From: Rhizobium sp. WSM4643
Lineage (GTDB): Bacteria; Pseudomonadota; Alphaproteobacteria; Rhizobiales; Rhizobiaceae
Assembly (NCBI RefSeq): GCF_025152745.1
Contig: NZ_CP104042.1
Location: 434,001 to 498,000, forward strand
Length of the DNA stretch: 64,000 bases
Reading direction: 5' to 3'
Position 1 is the first letter of the stretch. Each line of letters opens with the position of its first letter. The notes beneath the pieces were generated by a model. That model saw only the letters and a program-made list of their open reading frames with translations, was not told the origin of the DNA and did not search any database. Shown piece after piece: positions 35,778-44,928 of the stretch. The position numbers were made by a program, and so were the translations under genes.

Positions 35778-36868
35778 CAGGCTGTCCCCTCTTTCTTGGG
35801 GGTGGGGGGAAGAAGTTCGGCTGGGATTGCAACAGGATCGAGCTTTGTCCCCAACGGCAGAGGTTGAGGATCGACAACGACTGTCGAGCCCTGCAACCGG
35901 ACCCGATACTTGCGAATGCGTTCCCGGAACGGCGGCGGCGAGCAGCCATCTTCGGGTCGATATTGATAGCCGTGCCACGGACAGGTGATGAAGCCCAGAA
36001 CCACCTTGCCCTCCCCGATAGGGCCGTTCTGGTGCGAGCAGACGTTCGAGACGGCCGACAAGCCGCCCTTCGATCTGAAGACGGCAATGCGCTCACCGCC
36101 CGGAGACGCCCCGATGATCGCCCTGCCCTCGGCAATCTCGGAGAGATCGCCGACAACGATCCAGGGTTCCTCAGGCGCCTTGGCAGAAGCGGCATGGTCT
36201 GATGCGGTTTCTCGCCGCCCAGCCATAAGATGCAGCACGCATAGCAACGTCAGCCCCCCGAGAGAGAGGAACCCGAGCGCAAGGTCACGGCGATCCAGCA
36301 GGGCGCCCAGCGCCACATGCAGGATGATTGACGCATAAGCGAGATAGACGCTCATGTGGATCGCCTTCCACAAGGGCGGCGTCAGGAAAGAAAGCCAGAA
36401 ATCGTGACTGGTAACCGCAAGAACGGCCAGAATGATGAGCGCAAAAACCCCGAAAAGCTCGAAGGGAAAGCCGGCGACGCTTGTGAAGCTGGTATTGCTG
36501 GTAAATAGGGCGGTCAACTGCGGCGTCGGGCTATAGGAAAAATACCAGCCAAGCACATAATAGGCATGCGTCGCGGCAACGATGGCAGTCATCACACCGA
36601 AATGGCGCCTGTTGTAAAGCAGCGGAATGAAGCGCGTATCAATGCGCGCGAGCGGTCCGATCGCCAGCACGATCGTGAGCATCAACAGCGCCAGCGAACC
36701 GAAGGCGCGCATCCGTTGCGTCGGAAGATCGACATCGCGCAACGCCGGCGAAAGCACCGGGCCGACCTTCAGAAAGATAAGGATATAGATCGCGATGCCG
36801 GCAAGCAGGACGCCATCGTAGATCATTTTGCTCCGGTTCCAGATGACCGGCTTGTAGGATACGCTCAC
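35777..36868 (-). CDS. Ferric-reductase-like membrane domain fused to Rieske [2Fe-2S] domain
   Basis: A 363-residue protein. Residues ~15-230 have about six to seven membrane segments like the haem-b FRD/MsrQ/YedZ class, with candidate haem His in RRHFGVMTAIVAATHAYYVL and WKAIHMSVYLAYASIILHV. Residues ~245-345 are a Rieske domain with Cys277/His279 (VCSHQNGP) and Cys296/His299 (TCPWHGYQ). It should move electrons between membrane haems and the Fe-S centre. It is the core of a six-gene SigF-type operon. Confidence 0.85.
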   Translation of the reverse strand: MSVSYKPVIWNRSKMIYDGVLLAGIAIYILIFLKVGPVLSPALRDVDLPTQRMRAFGSLALLMLTIVLAIGPLARIDTRFIPLLYNRRHFGVMTAIVAATHAYYVLGWYFSYSPTPQLTALFTSNTSFTSVAGFPFELFGVFALIILAVLAVTSHDFWLSFLTPPLWKAIHMSVYLAYASIILHVALGALLDRRDLALGFLSLGGLTLLCVLHLMAGRRETASDHAASAKAPEEPWIVVGDLSEIAEGRAIIGASPGGERIAVFRSKGGLSAVSNVCSHQNGPIGEGKVVLGFITCPWHGYQYRPEDGCSPPPFRERIRKYRVRLQGSTVVVDPQPLPLGTKLDPVAIPAELLPPTPKKEGTA

Positions 36869-37026
36869 GGTTGCCCTCCCCCAGCTGCCTTTCCGTCGAG
36901 GCGGATTGCCGGCGCGTCCGCCGGCAGTTTCGGAGCGCTTGCAAAGATGATGGCAAGCAGCAGCGGTAGCGCGACTGCAAGTCCAGTCCAGATCGCGGTA
37001 TGGGCGCGACGATGGCGGCGCTGCAT
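36865..37026 (-). CDS. Small single-helix membrane protein
   Basis: A 53-residue protein: basic start MQRRHRRAHTAIW, one hydrophobic helix (TGLAVALPLLLAIIFASAPK) and a short soluble tail. Coupled by a 4-base overlap to the following haem-reductase/Rieske gene and nearly adjoining the preceding gene. It resembles small accessory subunits of membrane redox complexes but has no recognisable family. Confidence 0.55.
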   Translation of the reverse strand: MQRRHRRAHTAIWTGLAVALPLLLAIIFASAPKLPADAPAIRLDGKAAGGGQP

Positions 37027-37027
37027 G

Positions 37028-37243
37028 CTATTTCCCTTCCTTTGCAAGACTTACCCAGCGCCAGATGACGATCGGCCAGAGGAGGACGAGGCCAGGAATA
37101 AGGAGAGGCCGTACCGCATAGGCGTCATGCGCGCCCGGATCGACCCTGTCGAAGCCGGAGAGCAGGAAGGCAATGGCGACGGCCAGGCCTATGCCGGCCC
37201 ATAGCATCAGCCCTGCAGCGACGGGATCGGACGGATCAAACAT
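37028..37243 (-). CDS. Small two-helix membrane protein
   Basis: A 71-residue protein with two membrane segments, AAGLMLWAGIGLAVAIAFLL and PLLIPGLVLLWPIVIWRWV, and a short FDPSDPV N-terminus. No family recognised. It lies 7 bases after the SDR gene and one base before the 53-residue membrane protein gene within the SigF-driven redox operon. Confidence 0.6.
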   Translation of the reverse strand: MFDPSDPVAAGLMLWAGIGLAVAIAFLLSGFDRVDPGAHDAYAVRPLLIPGLVLLWPIVIWRWVSLAKEGK

Positions 37244-37250
37244 GAGTACC

Positions 37251-37964
37251 TCACACAGGGCCTGTCGCCGGAATCGCCGCGCCGGTGACGATGCCGCCAG
37301 CAGGCGAGATAAGAAAGCCGATAAGCTTGGCGATATCGGCTGGCTGAACCCAGCTGCCTGTCTTTGCGTTCGGCATTGCCGCTCGATTTTGTGGCGTATC
37401 GATCGTGCCGGGCAGGATGCAGTTGGCGGTGATGCGCTTGTCGCGGTTCTCGGCGGCGATCGCTTCGGTCAGGCGAATGACAGCCCCTTTCGACGCGGCG
37501 TAGGCTGCCTGGTTGGCGCCAGCCTTCAATCCGGGTGCCGCTGCAATGTGGACAATACGGCCATAAGTCACTTCCTGCATCGGCTTCAAGACAGCGGCGC
37601 TGATCGCATAGGCCGTGCGCGCATTCATCTGAAACATCTGGTCCCACTGGTCAAAACCTGATTCCTGCACTGGGCCTGTTCGGAAGCCGCCGACCGTGTT
37701 GACGAGCGCATCGATCCGCCCGAATGCGTCCAGCGTCCGGCGAACCGCATCCTGACAGGCCGTAAGATCGGCCAAGTCGATACCTCCGATTTCCAGAAGC
37801 TCTCCGTCTGAGCATCCTGCCGGCGCGATGTCAGCGCCGAGATTGCGCTCGACGGATACGACCCGTGCGCCGTTGCTCGCGAGTTCTTTGACGACCGCGG
37901 CGCCGAGATTGCCGGCCGCGCCCGTCACCATCACGACCATCTCATTTCTCGATACTGCATGCAT
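37251..37964 (-). CDS. Short-chain dehydrogenase/reductase heading the SigF-driven redox operon
   Basis: A 237-residue SDR: VMVTGAAGNLGAAV (res 11-24), VNTVGGFRTG in place of the usual NNAG, and the YxxxK motif YAASKGAVIR. ATG at 37964 has a strong GGAAGGA box; the longer frame to 38030 would cover the promoter. A SigF-type promoter lies 49-74 bases upstream. It is the first of six closely spaced genes ending at 34798. Confidence 0.85.
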   Translation of the reverse strand: MHAVSRNEMVVMVTGAAGNLGAAVVKELASNGARVVSVERNLGADIAPAGCSDGELLEIGGIDLADLTACQDAVRRTLDAFGRIDALVNTVGGFRTGPVQESGFDQWDQMFQMNARTAYAISAAVLKPMQEVTYGRIVHIAAAPGLKAGANQAAYAASKGAVIRLTEAIAAENRDKRITANCILPGTIDTPQNRAAMPNAKTGSWVQPADIAKLIGFLISPAGGIVTGAAIPATGPV

Positions 37965-38012
37965 GGCAACATTCCTTCCAATCGGCTGATCAACATTGTG
38001 TCCGCCGCGCCA

Positions 38013-38038
38013 TACGGATCGCATCAGCATTTTGTTAC
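38013..38038 (-). promoter_or_regulatory. SigF-type promoter for the six-gene redox operon
   Basis: Minus strand: GTAACA, 16 bases, CGTA. It lies 80 bases from an opposing copy at 38119. Confidence 0.75.
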
Positions 38039-38118
38039 AGATGTTTTAAAACTTTTCTAGTCTCATCGTGCAACGTGCGAAATTTGCCGCGTCAGCGAAA
38101 AAATCTATTCGGCCCGCT

Positions 38119-38144
38119 GTAACGAACCCGGCCGCGCAACCGTA
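38119..38144 (+). promoter_or_regulatory. SigF-type promoter for the TTC38-like gene
   Basis: Plus strand: GTAACG, 16 bases, CGTA. It ends 72 bases before the ATG at 38217. Confidence 0.75.
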
Positions 38145-38216
38145 CAGGCCTTTGTCACACCCGAATTTCAGATCGGAGCCATCGACATGAAGGTCTCTCG
38201 CCAAGGAGCAAAGTAG

Positions 38217-39545
38217 ATGAAACGCGATGCATATGGTCTTGTGACGAGCACGGACAGCAACGACGCGCAACGAGCATTCGAGGGCGCAGTCTTGGGTGTG
38301 GCGACCCATCGCCCGAACACAGGTCCAGCGCTGCAGATGACGATTGCGGCCGATCCGCATCACGTTGCCGGTCACGCATTGAAGGGCTTTGCGAACCTGA
38401 TCCTGGCGCGCTCGGAAACGGTGACGCCTGCCGCTGACGCGTTGAAAGATGCGCGCGTGGCATTGGCCGCGAGAAGCGGCGGAACGGGTGATGAGCGCCT
38501 TCTCGTCAAGGCGCTTGAGGCCGCTGTCGACGGCTCCTTCTCCCGGGCTGCGGACCTCCTCGACTACGGTTTCGAAGATCGCCCAACTGTTTTCCTGCCG
38601 TTCAAGATCTCGCAAGCCCTGCGCTTCATGCTGGGCGATGCTGGCGGCATGTTAAGCGCGAGCACGAGAGCAGTCGGGAGCCTCGACCTCAAAAGCAGTG
38701 GCGCCGGCTTTATTCTCGGCTGCCATGCCTTCTCACTGGAAGAACATGGCCGTTATCAGGAGGCGCTCGACGTCGGGCAACGCGCCGTGGCGCTGCAGCC
38801 GGACGATTCCTGGGGGCTTCATGCGGTCTCCCATGTCTTCGAGATGCGTGGCGACACGAAAGAGGGCATCGATTGGCTCGAAGGAAGCCGGAAGGCCTGG
38901 TCGCGCTGCAACAACTTCTCGTTCCACATGGCCTGGCATCTGGCTCTCCTGCATCTGGAGCGCGGTGATCATGATCGTGTCCTGCAAATCTATGATGACG
39001 AGGTACGGCCTCAGCAGACCGACGATTTCCGCGACATGGCCAACGCCGTTTCGCTTCTCTGGCGCATGCAGCAATCCGGGATCCATGTTGGTGGCCGCTG
39101 GATGGATGCCGCTGAAATCGCCAATCGGCGCAAAGCGGATACAACGCTGATCTTCGCGGCTCTGCACAACCTTGCGGCCATGGTTGCGATTGATGATCGC
39201 AACGGCGTCGCAGAACTCGTCGCTCAGATCGATGCCAAAGCACTTGACATCGATGATCAGGCGCGCGTGGCAGCCGAAATCGGCGTACCGATGGCGCGCG
39301 TATTGGCCGGGCTCGATGCGCCCGCCGACCAGCGAATGATCGACCGCATGGTCGCAAACCTGCCGAAGATCGGCGGCAGCAACGCCCAGCGTGACTTTTT
39401 CGTGCTCGCCCTGGCCAAGGCCGTCGGACGCAGCGGCGACAATGCTGCGGTGTCGCGCATCGGCCAGATCCGCCAACGCCTAAAGGCAGACGATCGCCTC
39501 TTTCAGTCCATCGAGCAGTCCGTCGGCGTCAGCCTTTCGGCCTGA
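38217..39545 (+). CDS. TTC38-like tetratricopeptide repeat protein
   Basis: A 442-residue cytoplasmic helical repeat protein. Segments such as AFEGAVLGVATHRPNTGPAL, GRYQEALDVGQRAVALQPDD and SWGLHAVSHVFEMRGDTKEG match the TTC38 family of TPR proteins, whose function is unknown. AAGGAG lies 9 bases before the ATG. It is divergent from the redox operon and has its own SigF-type promoter; a membrane protein gene follows 27 bases later. Confidence 0.8.
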   Translation: MKRDAYGLVTSTDSNDAQRAFEGAVLGVATHRPNTGPALQMTIAADPHHVAGHALKGFANLILARSETVTPAADALKDARVALAARSGGTGDERLLVKALEAAVDGSFSRAADLLDYGFEDRPTVFLPFKISQALRFMLGDAGGMLSASTRAVGSLDLKSSGAGFILGCHAFSLEEHGRYQEALDVGQRAVALQPDDSWGLHAVSHVFEMRGDTKEGIDWLEGSRKAWSRCNNFSFHMAWHLALLHLERGDHDRVLQIYDDEVRPQQTDDFRDMANAVSLLWRMQQSGIHVGGRWMDAAEIANRRKADTTLIFAALHNLAAMVAIDDRNGVAELVAQIDAKALDIDDQARVAAEIGVPMARVLAGLDAPADQRMIDRMVANLPKIGGSNAQRDFFVLALAKAVGRSGDNAAVSRIGQIRQRLKADDRLFQSIEQSVGVSLSA

Positions 39546-39572
39546 AAACTTCCCGCAAAAAGGAGAAATGTC

Positions 39573-40055
39573 ATGACTATGATGGAAATGCAAAAGCCAG
39601 CAATTTTCCCGGAGATCCAGCCGAGCCTGGCGCGCACGATCGTGCTGGCGGGCCTCGCAGCGGACATCACCTGGGAGATCTGGGCGCGTGTCATCACTCC
39701 GCTTTTTGCCGGGGGACCGCTGGAGCCTGCAGCTCTCGTACAATCAGTCTTCGGCTTTAACAACCTACTCGCCGCCGAAGCAATTCACGCCATCGTCGGC
39801 ATTATCTTCTATCCGATCGGCTATCTGTTCGTCGCCCGGCCGTTGCAGCGACTGATCTTTCCGAACCTGCCGCTGGTCCTCACTGGTATCGGGTTTGGAA
39901 CAGGCCTGTGGGTCTTCGCTCTTTACGTGATGGCCCATCTTTTCGCCGGGTTGCCGCCATTTCTCGGCTTCATCACCCTGACCTGGGCCTCGCTCATCGG
40001 TCATATTCTGTTCGGCACCGTCGTCGCATTCGTCGTCCGGTTGGCGGAACGCTGA
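39573..40055 (+). CDS. Integral membrane protein of unknown function
   Basis: A 160-residue protein with about four membrane segments (for example TIVLAGLAADITWEIWARVI, AIHAIVGIIFYPIGYLFVAR, GLWVFALYVMAHLFAGLPP). No family can be named with confidence. AAAAAGGAG precedes the ATG. It is co-transcribed with the TTC38-like gene and is followed by a strong terminator. Confidence 0.6.
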   Translation: MTMMEMQKPAIFPEIQPSLARTIVLAGLAADITWEIWARVITPLFAGGPLEPAALVQSVFGFNNLLAAEAIHAIVGIIFYPIGYLFVARPLQRLIFPNLPLVLTGIGFGTGLWVFALYVMAHLFAGLPPFLGFITLTWASLIGHILFGTVVAFVVRLAER

Positions 40056-40071
40056 AGGTGTCGTGGAGGAG

Positions 40072-40115
40072 ACCTGCCCGGTCATACCATCCGCCGGGCA
40101 GGTTTCTCGTTTTTG
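40072..40115 (+). terminator. Rho-independent terminator after the TTC38 operon
   Basis: A 10-bp perfect stem (ACCTGCCCGG / CCGGGCAGGT) is followed by TTCTCGTTTTT. It isolates the SigF-driven pair from the TPP-enzyme operon. Confidence 0.82.
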
Positions 40116-40144
40116 AATAACCTCTACAAGGTGGCTCGTTTGTA

Positions 40145-41773
40145 ATGCCTCAATCCAGAAGCCCGGATCGCGTTGCCGATATCGTTGCCAAAACCCTTCG
40201 GATACACAAAGTGCGTCATGCCTTTGGTGTGCCTGGTGGTGAGGTTGTCACACTGATCGATGCTTTGCAGGCCGCGGGAATAACCTTCAACCTCACGCGC
40301 CACGAGACGTCTGCTGCCATCATGGCAGCCGGCGCCAGCACCATTAGTGGCAACCCCGAACTTCTGGTGACAACGGTCGGCCCGGGACTTGCCAATGCAG
40401 TCAACGGAATTGCTGACTCCGTTCAGGAGCGTGTTCCCCTGATCGTTGTCTCTGGCATCGTCGATCGTGCCACCCGGGCTCGCTATACGCATCAGGTGAT
40501 CGACCACGCCCAACTCCTGCGCCCACTCGTCAAGGCTTCTTTTGAAGTGGAGCCGGAAAGTGCGGCCTCCACTGTGGCGCGCGCCCTGGCAATCGCAACG
40601 TCGGAGCCCATGGGACCGGTGCATCTGGATCTTTCGCCCGCCGTTGCCGCAAGCTTGAGCCCAAGCGCATTCATTCCCAAAGCGCCAAAGCGGTTTATCA
40701 CCCCTGCCTCCGTCACGGATCCCGGCGTTCGCCTCCTTGCTGAGCGAATTCGCGCAGCTGAGCGGCCTTTACTCCTTGTCGGTCTTGAAACTGCACGCAA
40801 TCAGGCCGGCCCTGCCCTGCGACATTTGGCCGAGACCATCGGAGCGCCTGTTATCACAACTTATAAGGCGAAGGGCATCATTCCCGAGGACCACCCCCTG
40901 TCTCTTGGCGCCGCCGGCCTATCGCCGCTTGCGGACAAAATCCTTCTTCCTCTGATCGAGAACGCGGATCTTGTGCTTGCCTTCGGCTACGACCCGATCG
41001 AAATGCGGCTCGGCTGGCTGGATTTCGTGACCGACCAGACGAAGCTCGTCGACATTTCCGGGGCTCTTGTCGATCATGCCATGCATCACGCCGGCACATG
41101 GATCTCGGCAGACACCAAAAGTATATTACAAGCGCTCAACGGCTCACTCGTCGAGCGCAAGAGCTGGGCAACGGGTGAGCCGGCTGCCGCGAAAGCCGAA
41201 CTCGATCGCGTCTTTTCGACCAGGGACGCATGGGGGCCGCACGCCATTGTGGATGACCTGAATGAAGCAGCCGGGACCGACGGTCTGGTCACGGTCGACA
41301 GCGGCGCCCACCGCATTCTTCTCTCGCAGAAATGGCGCGCACTAAAGCCCCTGTCGCTCCTGCAGTCGGCCGGCTTCTGCACGATGAATGCAGCATTGCC
41401 GCTGGCTATCGGTGCCAAGGTGGCAGATCCCGCACGACGGGTTTTCGCCGTAATGGGTGATGGTGGCCTGGAGATGGGCATCGGCGAGCTTGCAACCCTT
41501 CGCGATCTAGGCCTGCCGCTAACCATCGTCCTGTTTCAGGACCGCAGCCTCGCGCTGATCGCGATGAAACAGGCATCCGCCGGCCTCGCTCCAGCGGGCG
41601 TCGCTCTGGGTGAAACAGATTTTGCTGCCGTCGCCAAAGGGTTTGGTGGCTATGGTGTGAATGTGGAGACAATCGATGACTTCCGTACCGAGCTTGAGGG
41701 TGCCGCCCGTCGGCCAGGCTTCAGCCTCATTGCCTGCAGGTTCGATGCCAGCGCCTACGACGGCGCCTTCTGA
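40145..41773 (+). CDS. Thiamine-diphosphate-dependent enzyme (acetolactate synthase/2-oxoacid decarboxylase-like)
   Basis: A 542-residue three-domain ThDP enzyme. The activating glutamate lies in NLTRHETSAAIMAAG, the FAD/NAD-like central domain spans ~200-330, and the diphosphate-binding motif begins GDGGLEMGIGELATL. The end of that motif reads IVLFQDRS where the usual consensus has two Asn (or Asn-Asp), which is unusual. The acid substrate is unknown. It overlaps the OpgC-like gene and precedes a CoA-transferase gene. Confidence 0.82.
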   Translation: MPQSRSPDRVADIVAKTLRIHKVRHAFGVPGGEVVTLIDALQAAGITFNLTRHETSAAIMAAGASTISGNPELLVTTVGPGLANAVNGIADSVQERVPLIVVSGIVDRATRARYTHQVIDHAQLLRPLVKASFEVEPESAASTVARALAIATSEPMGPVHLDLSPAVAASLSPSAFIPKAPKRFITPASVTDPGVRLLAERIRAAERPLLLVGLETARNQAGPALRHLAETIGAPVITTYKAKGIIPEDHPLSLGAAGLSPLADKILLPLIENADLVLAFGYDPIEMRLGWLDFVTDQTKLVDISGALVDHAMHHAGTWISADTKSILQALNGSLVERKSWATGEPAAAKAELDRVFSTRDAWGPHAIVDDLNEAAGTDGLVTVDSGAHRILLSQKWRALKPLSLLQSAGFCTMNAALPLAIGAKVADPARRVFAVMGDGGLEMGIGELATLRDLGLPLTIVLFQDRSLALIAMKQASAGLAPAGVALGETDFAAVAKGFGGYGVNVETIDDFRTELEGAARRPGFSLIACRFDASAYDGAF

Positions 41774-42902
41774 TCCCGATCAGGCGACAGCTCCGGCTGG
41801 CGCGAAGGTCAAGCGTGCTCGTGATCCGCGACTCGACTTTTTTCGTGGCGTCGGCATGCTGATCATCTTGCTTGCCCATATACCGGACGACGGCTGGGCG
41901 CTCTGGATTCCGGCCCGCTTCGGGTTTTCCGACGCCACGGAGATGTTCGTGTTTCAGTCGGGCATGGCCTCGGCTATTGCATTCGGATCGACCTATGACC
42001 GCAGCGGTGCCATTGCGTTGATTGCCCGCGTGGCGCAGCGCATCTGGCAGATCTTCTGGGCGCATATTGCGGTCTTTATCGTTGTTTCAGCGATTATGGT
42101 GGTCGCCGGAACGCGCTATGATGGTGTCACCTATGTCGACAGCCTGAACCTCGTACCGTTCATGAAGGATCCCGGCCACCTGCTGGGAGGATTGCTGACG
42201 TTGACCTATGTGCCGAATTATTTCGACATCCTGCCGATGTACGTCGTCATCCTGGCGCTGATGCCGGTGATGATCTTGGCGTCGAAACTGCACCACGCCC
42301 TGCCGATATTCCTGATGACCGTCCTGTGGCTTGCTACGCAGTTTGACCTGACGCATCTGCCAGCCGAGCCATGGTCGGACCGCCCCTGGTTCTTCGACCC
42401 ATTTGGCTGGCAGTTTCTGTTCTTTACCGGCTTTTTCCTGATGCGCGGTCACCTGTCGGCGCCCGGCTATGACCGCCGCCTTATGGCGTTGGCGATTCTT
42501 GTGGTCATCGTGACGGTGCCCTTTGCATGGGTTCGTTTCCAGGAGATTCACCCCTTCTTCGAGATGGCCGCCGCGCGGATCGCTCCGCTGACCGACAAAA
42601 GCGATTTCGGCATCTTGCGCTTCGTTCATTTCATGGCGCTCTGCTACATCGCCGTCCATCTCGTCGGCGAAAATGGCTCACGGCTACGCGGCCCGCTCGT
42701 CCGGATCCTGACGGTCGTGGGCCAGCAATCGCTCGCGGTCTTCATCACCGGCATGGTCATCGCCCAGCCGATCGGCATCGCGCTCGATCATGCCGGCCGC
42801 ACGACAGGCGCGGAGGTGATCGGCAACCTCTTCGGGTTCGCGACCTTAATTGGTACCGCCTATCTCGTTCGCTGGTTCAAAACGTCACCTTGGAAATCGT
42901 GA
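41745..42902 (+). CDS. opgC: OpgC-like membrane acyltransferase
   Basis: A 385-residue membrane protein with about ten segments and the OpgC family start RDPRLDFFRGVGMLIILLAH, then SDATEMFVFQSGMASAIAFG. OpgC succinylates osmoregulated periplasmic glucans. The ATG at 41745 lies inside the end of the TPP-enzyme gene (29-base overlap), so the genes are coupled. A succinyl donor role would make sense next to a CoA-transferase, but this is inference. Confidence 0.82.
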   Translation: MPAPTTAPSDPDQATAPAGAKVKRARDPRLDFFRGVGMLIILLAHIPDDGWALWIPARFGFSDATEMFVFQSGMASAIAFGSTYDRSGAIALIARVAQRIWQIFWAHIAVFIVVSAIMVVAGTRYDGVTYVDSLNLVPFMKDPGHLLGGLLTLTYVPNYFDILPMYVVILALMPVMILASKLHHALPIFLMTVLWLATQFDLTHLPAEPWSDRPWFFDPFGWQFLFFTGFFLMRGHLSAPGYDRRLMALAILVVIVTVPFAWVRFQEIHPFFEMAAARIAPLTDKSDFGILRFVHFMALCYIAVHLVGENGSRLRGPLVRILTVVGQQSLAVFITGMVIAQPIGIALDHAGRTTGAEVIGNLFGFATLIGTAYLVRWFKTSPWKS

Positions 42903-42909
42903 GGCATCG

Positions 42910-44157
42910 ATGTCCACTCATCAGAAAGCCGCCAGCCTTGAGGGTCTGCGCGTTCTCGATCTTTCACGTATCCTTGCCGGGCCGACGGCAACGCAGCTTC
43001 TTGCTGATCTCGGTGCTGACGTCATCAAGGCCGAACGGCCGGGCGCCGGCGACGATACCCGCAGCTGGGGCCCACCCTTCGTCCCGAGCGCCGACGGGAG
43101 CGACAGCGATCTCAGCGCCTATTTCCTTTCGGCCAACCGCAACAAGCGATCGATCGCTATCGATCTTGCGAGCGACGAGGGGGCGACCCTTGTCAAACGC
43201 CTGGCAGCAATTTCCGATGTCGTCGTCGAAAACTACAAGCCGGGCGATCTCGCCCGCCGCGGCCTCAGCTACGACGATATTAAGAAGGTCAAGCCGGATA
43301 TCGTCTGGTGCGCGATCTCCGGCTTCGGCCAGACGGGGCCTTATGCCGACCGCACCGGCTATGATTTCCTGATCCAGGCAATGGGCGGGATCATGAGCAT
43401 TACCGGTGATAGCGACGCGAACGGCGGTCGCCCCGTGAAGGTCGGTCTCGGGATCGCCGATGTCATGTGCGGCATGTATGCGACCGTCGGCATCTTAGCT
43501 GCGCTGCGGCACCGTGACCGGACCGGCGAGGGCCAGTACATTGATCTCGCGCTCTACGACGCGCAGGTTGCGTGGTTAATCAATGCGGCGACGAACCATC
43601 TGGTCTCCGGCAAGGTACCCGGGCGGATCGGCAACCGGCATCCCAACATTGCGCCCTATCAGACCTTCAAAACGGCCGACGGAGATATCGCGATTGCGGT
43701 CGGGAACGATCAGCAATTCGCCCGTTTCTGCCAGGCCATCGGCACATCCGAACTTATCAACGACGGGCGCTTCGCGCGCAACCGCGACAGGGTCGTCAAC
43801 ATTGACGCGCTGGACCAGCTTGTGAGCGATGCCCTGCGGGCCGACACGGCGGAGAACTGGGAGCAGCGGCTCATCGCAGCCGAAATACCCGCAGGTCGGG
43901 TAGCGACGATCGACCAGGTGCTCTCAGATCCGCATACGGTGGCGCGCGAGATGGTCGTAGAAATGGAAACGAACGACGCGCAGCCGCTAAGGCTTCTGGG
44001 CAACCCTCTCAATATGTCGGTGACACCGGTACGCTTGGATCGCGCTCCGCCACATGTCGACCAAGATCGTGAAGACGTCCTCGCGCTTTTAGAGGATCTT
44101 GAAAAGGAGCGGCCGCCTGAAGGGGTGCACAACAGGTTTGAGGTGGATGGGCGTTGA
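42910..44157 (+). CDS. CaiB/BaiF family CoA-transferase
   Basis: A 415-residue class III CoA-transferase: LRVLDLSRILAGPTATQLLA at the start, DVVVENYKPG, and the catalytic Asp in GYDFLIQAMGG. These dimers move CoA between carboxylic acids such as formate, oxalate, succinate or glutarate. The ATG at 42910 is 7 bases after the opgC stop. It is the last gene of a three-gene operon starting at 40145. Confidence 0.88.
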   Translation: MSTHQKAASLEGLRVLDLSRILAGPTATQLLADLGADVIKAERPGAGDDTRSWGPPFVPSADGSDSDLSAYFLSANRNKRSIAIDLASDEGATLVKRLAAISDVVVENYKPGDLARRGLSYDDIKKVKPDIVWCAISGFGQTGPYADRTGYDFLIQAMGGIMSITGDSDANGGRPVKVGLGIADVMCGMYATVGILAALRHRDRTGEGQYIDLALYDAQVAWLINAATNHLVSGKVPGRIGNRHPNIAPYQTFKTADGDIAIAVGNDQQFARFCQAIGTSELINDGRFARNRDRVVNIDALDQLVSDALRADTAENWEQRLIAAEIPAGRVATIDQVLSDPHTVAREMVVEMETNDAQPLRLLGNPLNMSVTPVRLDRAPPHVDQDREDVLALLEDLEKERPPEGVHNRFEVDGR

Positions 44158-44928
44158 GCGTAGATGTCGAACGCGCCCGCTGTCCGACGACGGCACACCA
44201 GGTGGCACAAACAGTTCGCATCCCAATGGATCTTATGGTCGCTTGCCGCCCCAGCATCAGGCTGCTTGAGGGGCCGAAACCGAGGTTGCGAATTCATCAG
44301 GGACTGATGCCTTACCGACGCCCCGTTTACCGCGCCCAACAGCTCTATAAGATGCCACGGAACCAGACTCGGCACGTCTGGCCACACTGTAACAATTGCA
44401 TTCAGATCGACGCAGTGCCGATGGAGCGAGTTCGGTGACTAGATCGCGCTGATTGAACATGAAATCTAGAATGAGAATGTCTACAGTCTTCGCTTCGGCT
44501 AGAAGCGAAATGCGTAGAGTTGCGGGACGATTGCTGGACTTGGCGCAGTGTAGGGATGCGGTTCCTCAAGGAGACAAGCGCCTCTTAAGAGGAAGCGCGT
44601 CTTAACAGCCGGCCGCCTCGCGTAAATCGCTCGAACACCCGCTGCCTACGGCTTTTGGAATTCCGGCCCAGAGCAACAAGCCGCGGACGGGATCCGCCTT
44701 CCACCTGTGGAATGAAAATGCCCGTCAGTCGGGCGTACCTTGGCAATGCGACAAAAAATATTTTTGAATGTAACAAGGCGGCAAACTTACACGTACTCCC
44801 GGAAGAAAATCTGTCAGGGGCAGCTGATAGTGAATGTGGGTCTACGTTTGCTCGGTTGCCACACTGGATGACCGATACCACTGCTGGCGCGGAATCCGCC
44901 ATCGTCACTACAACACCAAGGGAAGAGA
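44158..44928. other. Mostly non-coding interval with one SigF-type promoter
   Basis: About 770 bases with no supportable gene. The short frames on both strands have no domain, ribosome binding site or consistent codon use. The one clear signal is the SigF-type promoter at 44770-44795, which leaves a leader of about 130 bases before the VOC gene. A near-match (GTAACA-N16-CGCA) at about 44387 is not counted. Confidence 0.55.
44770..44795 (+). promoter_or_regulatory. SigF-type promoter for the VOC-isochorismatase-like pair
   Basis: Plus strand: GTAACA, 16 bases, CGTA. The gene start is 134 bases downstream, the longest leader in the set. Confidence 0.7.

Noticed and set aside
44387..44412. GTAACA-N16-CGCA, a near copy of the SigF-type promoter
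   Set aside because: The second box deviates (CGCA) and no gene with a start lies close downstream, so I did not count it.
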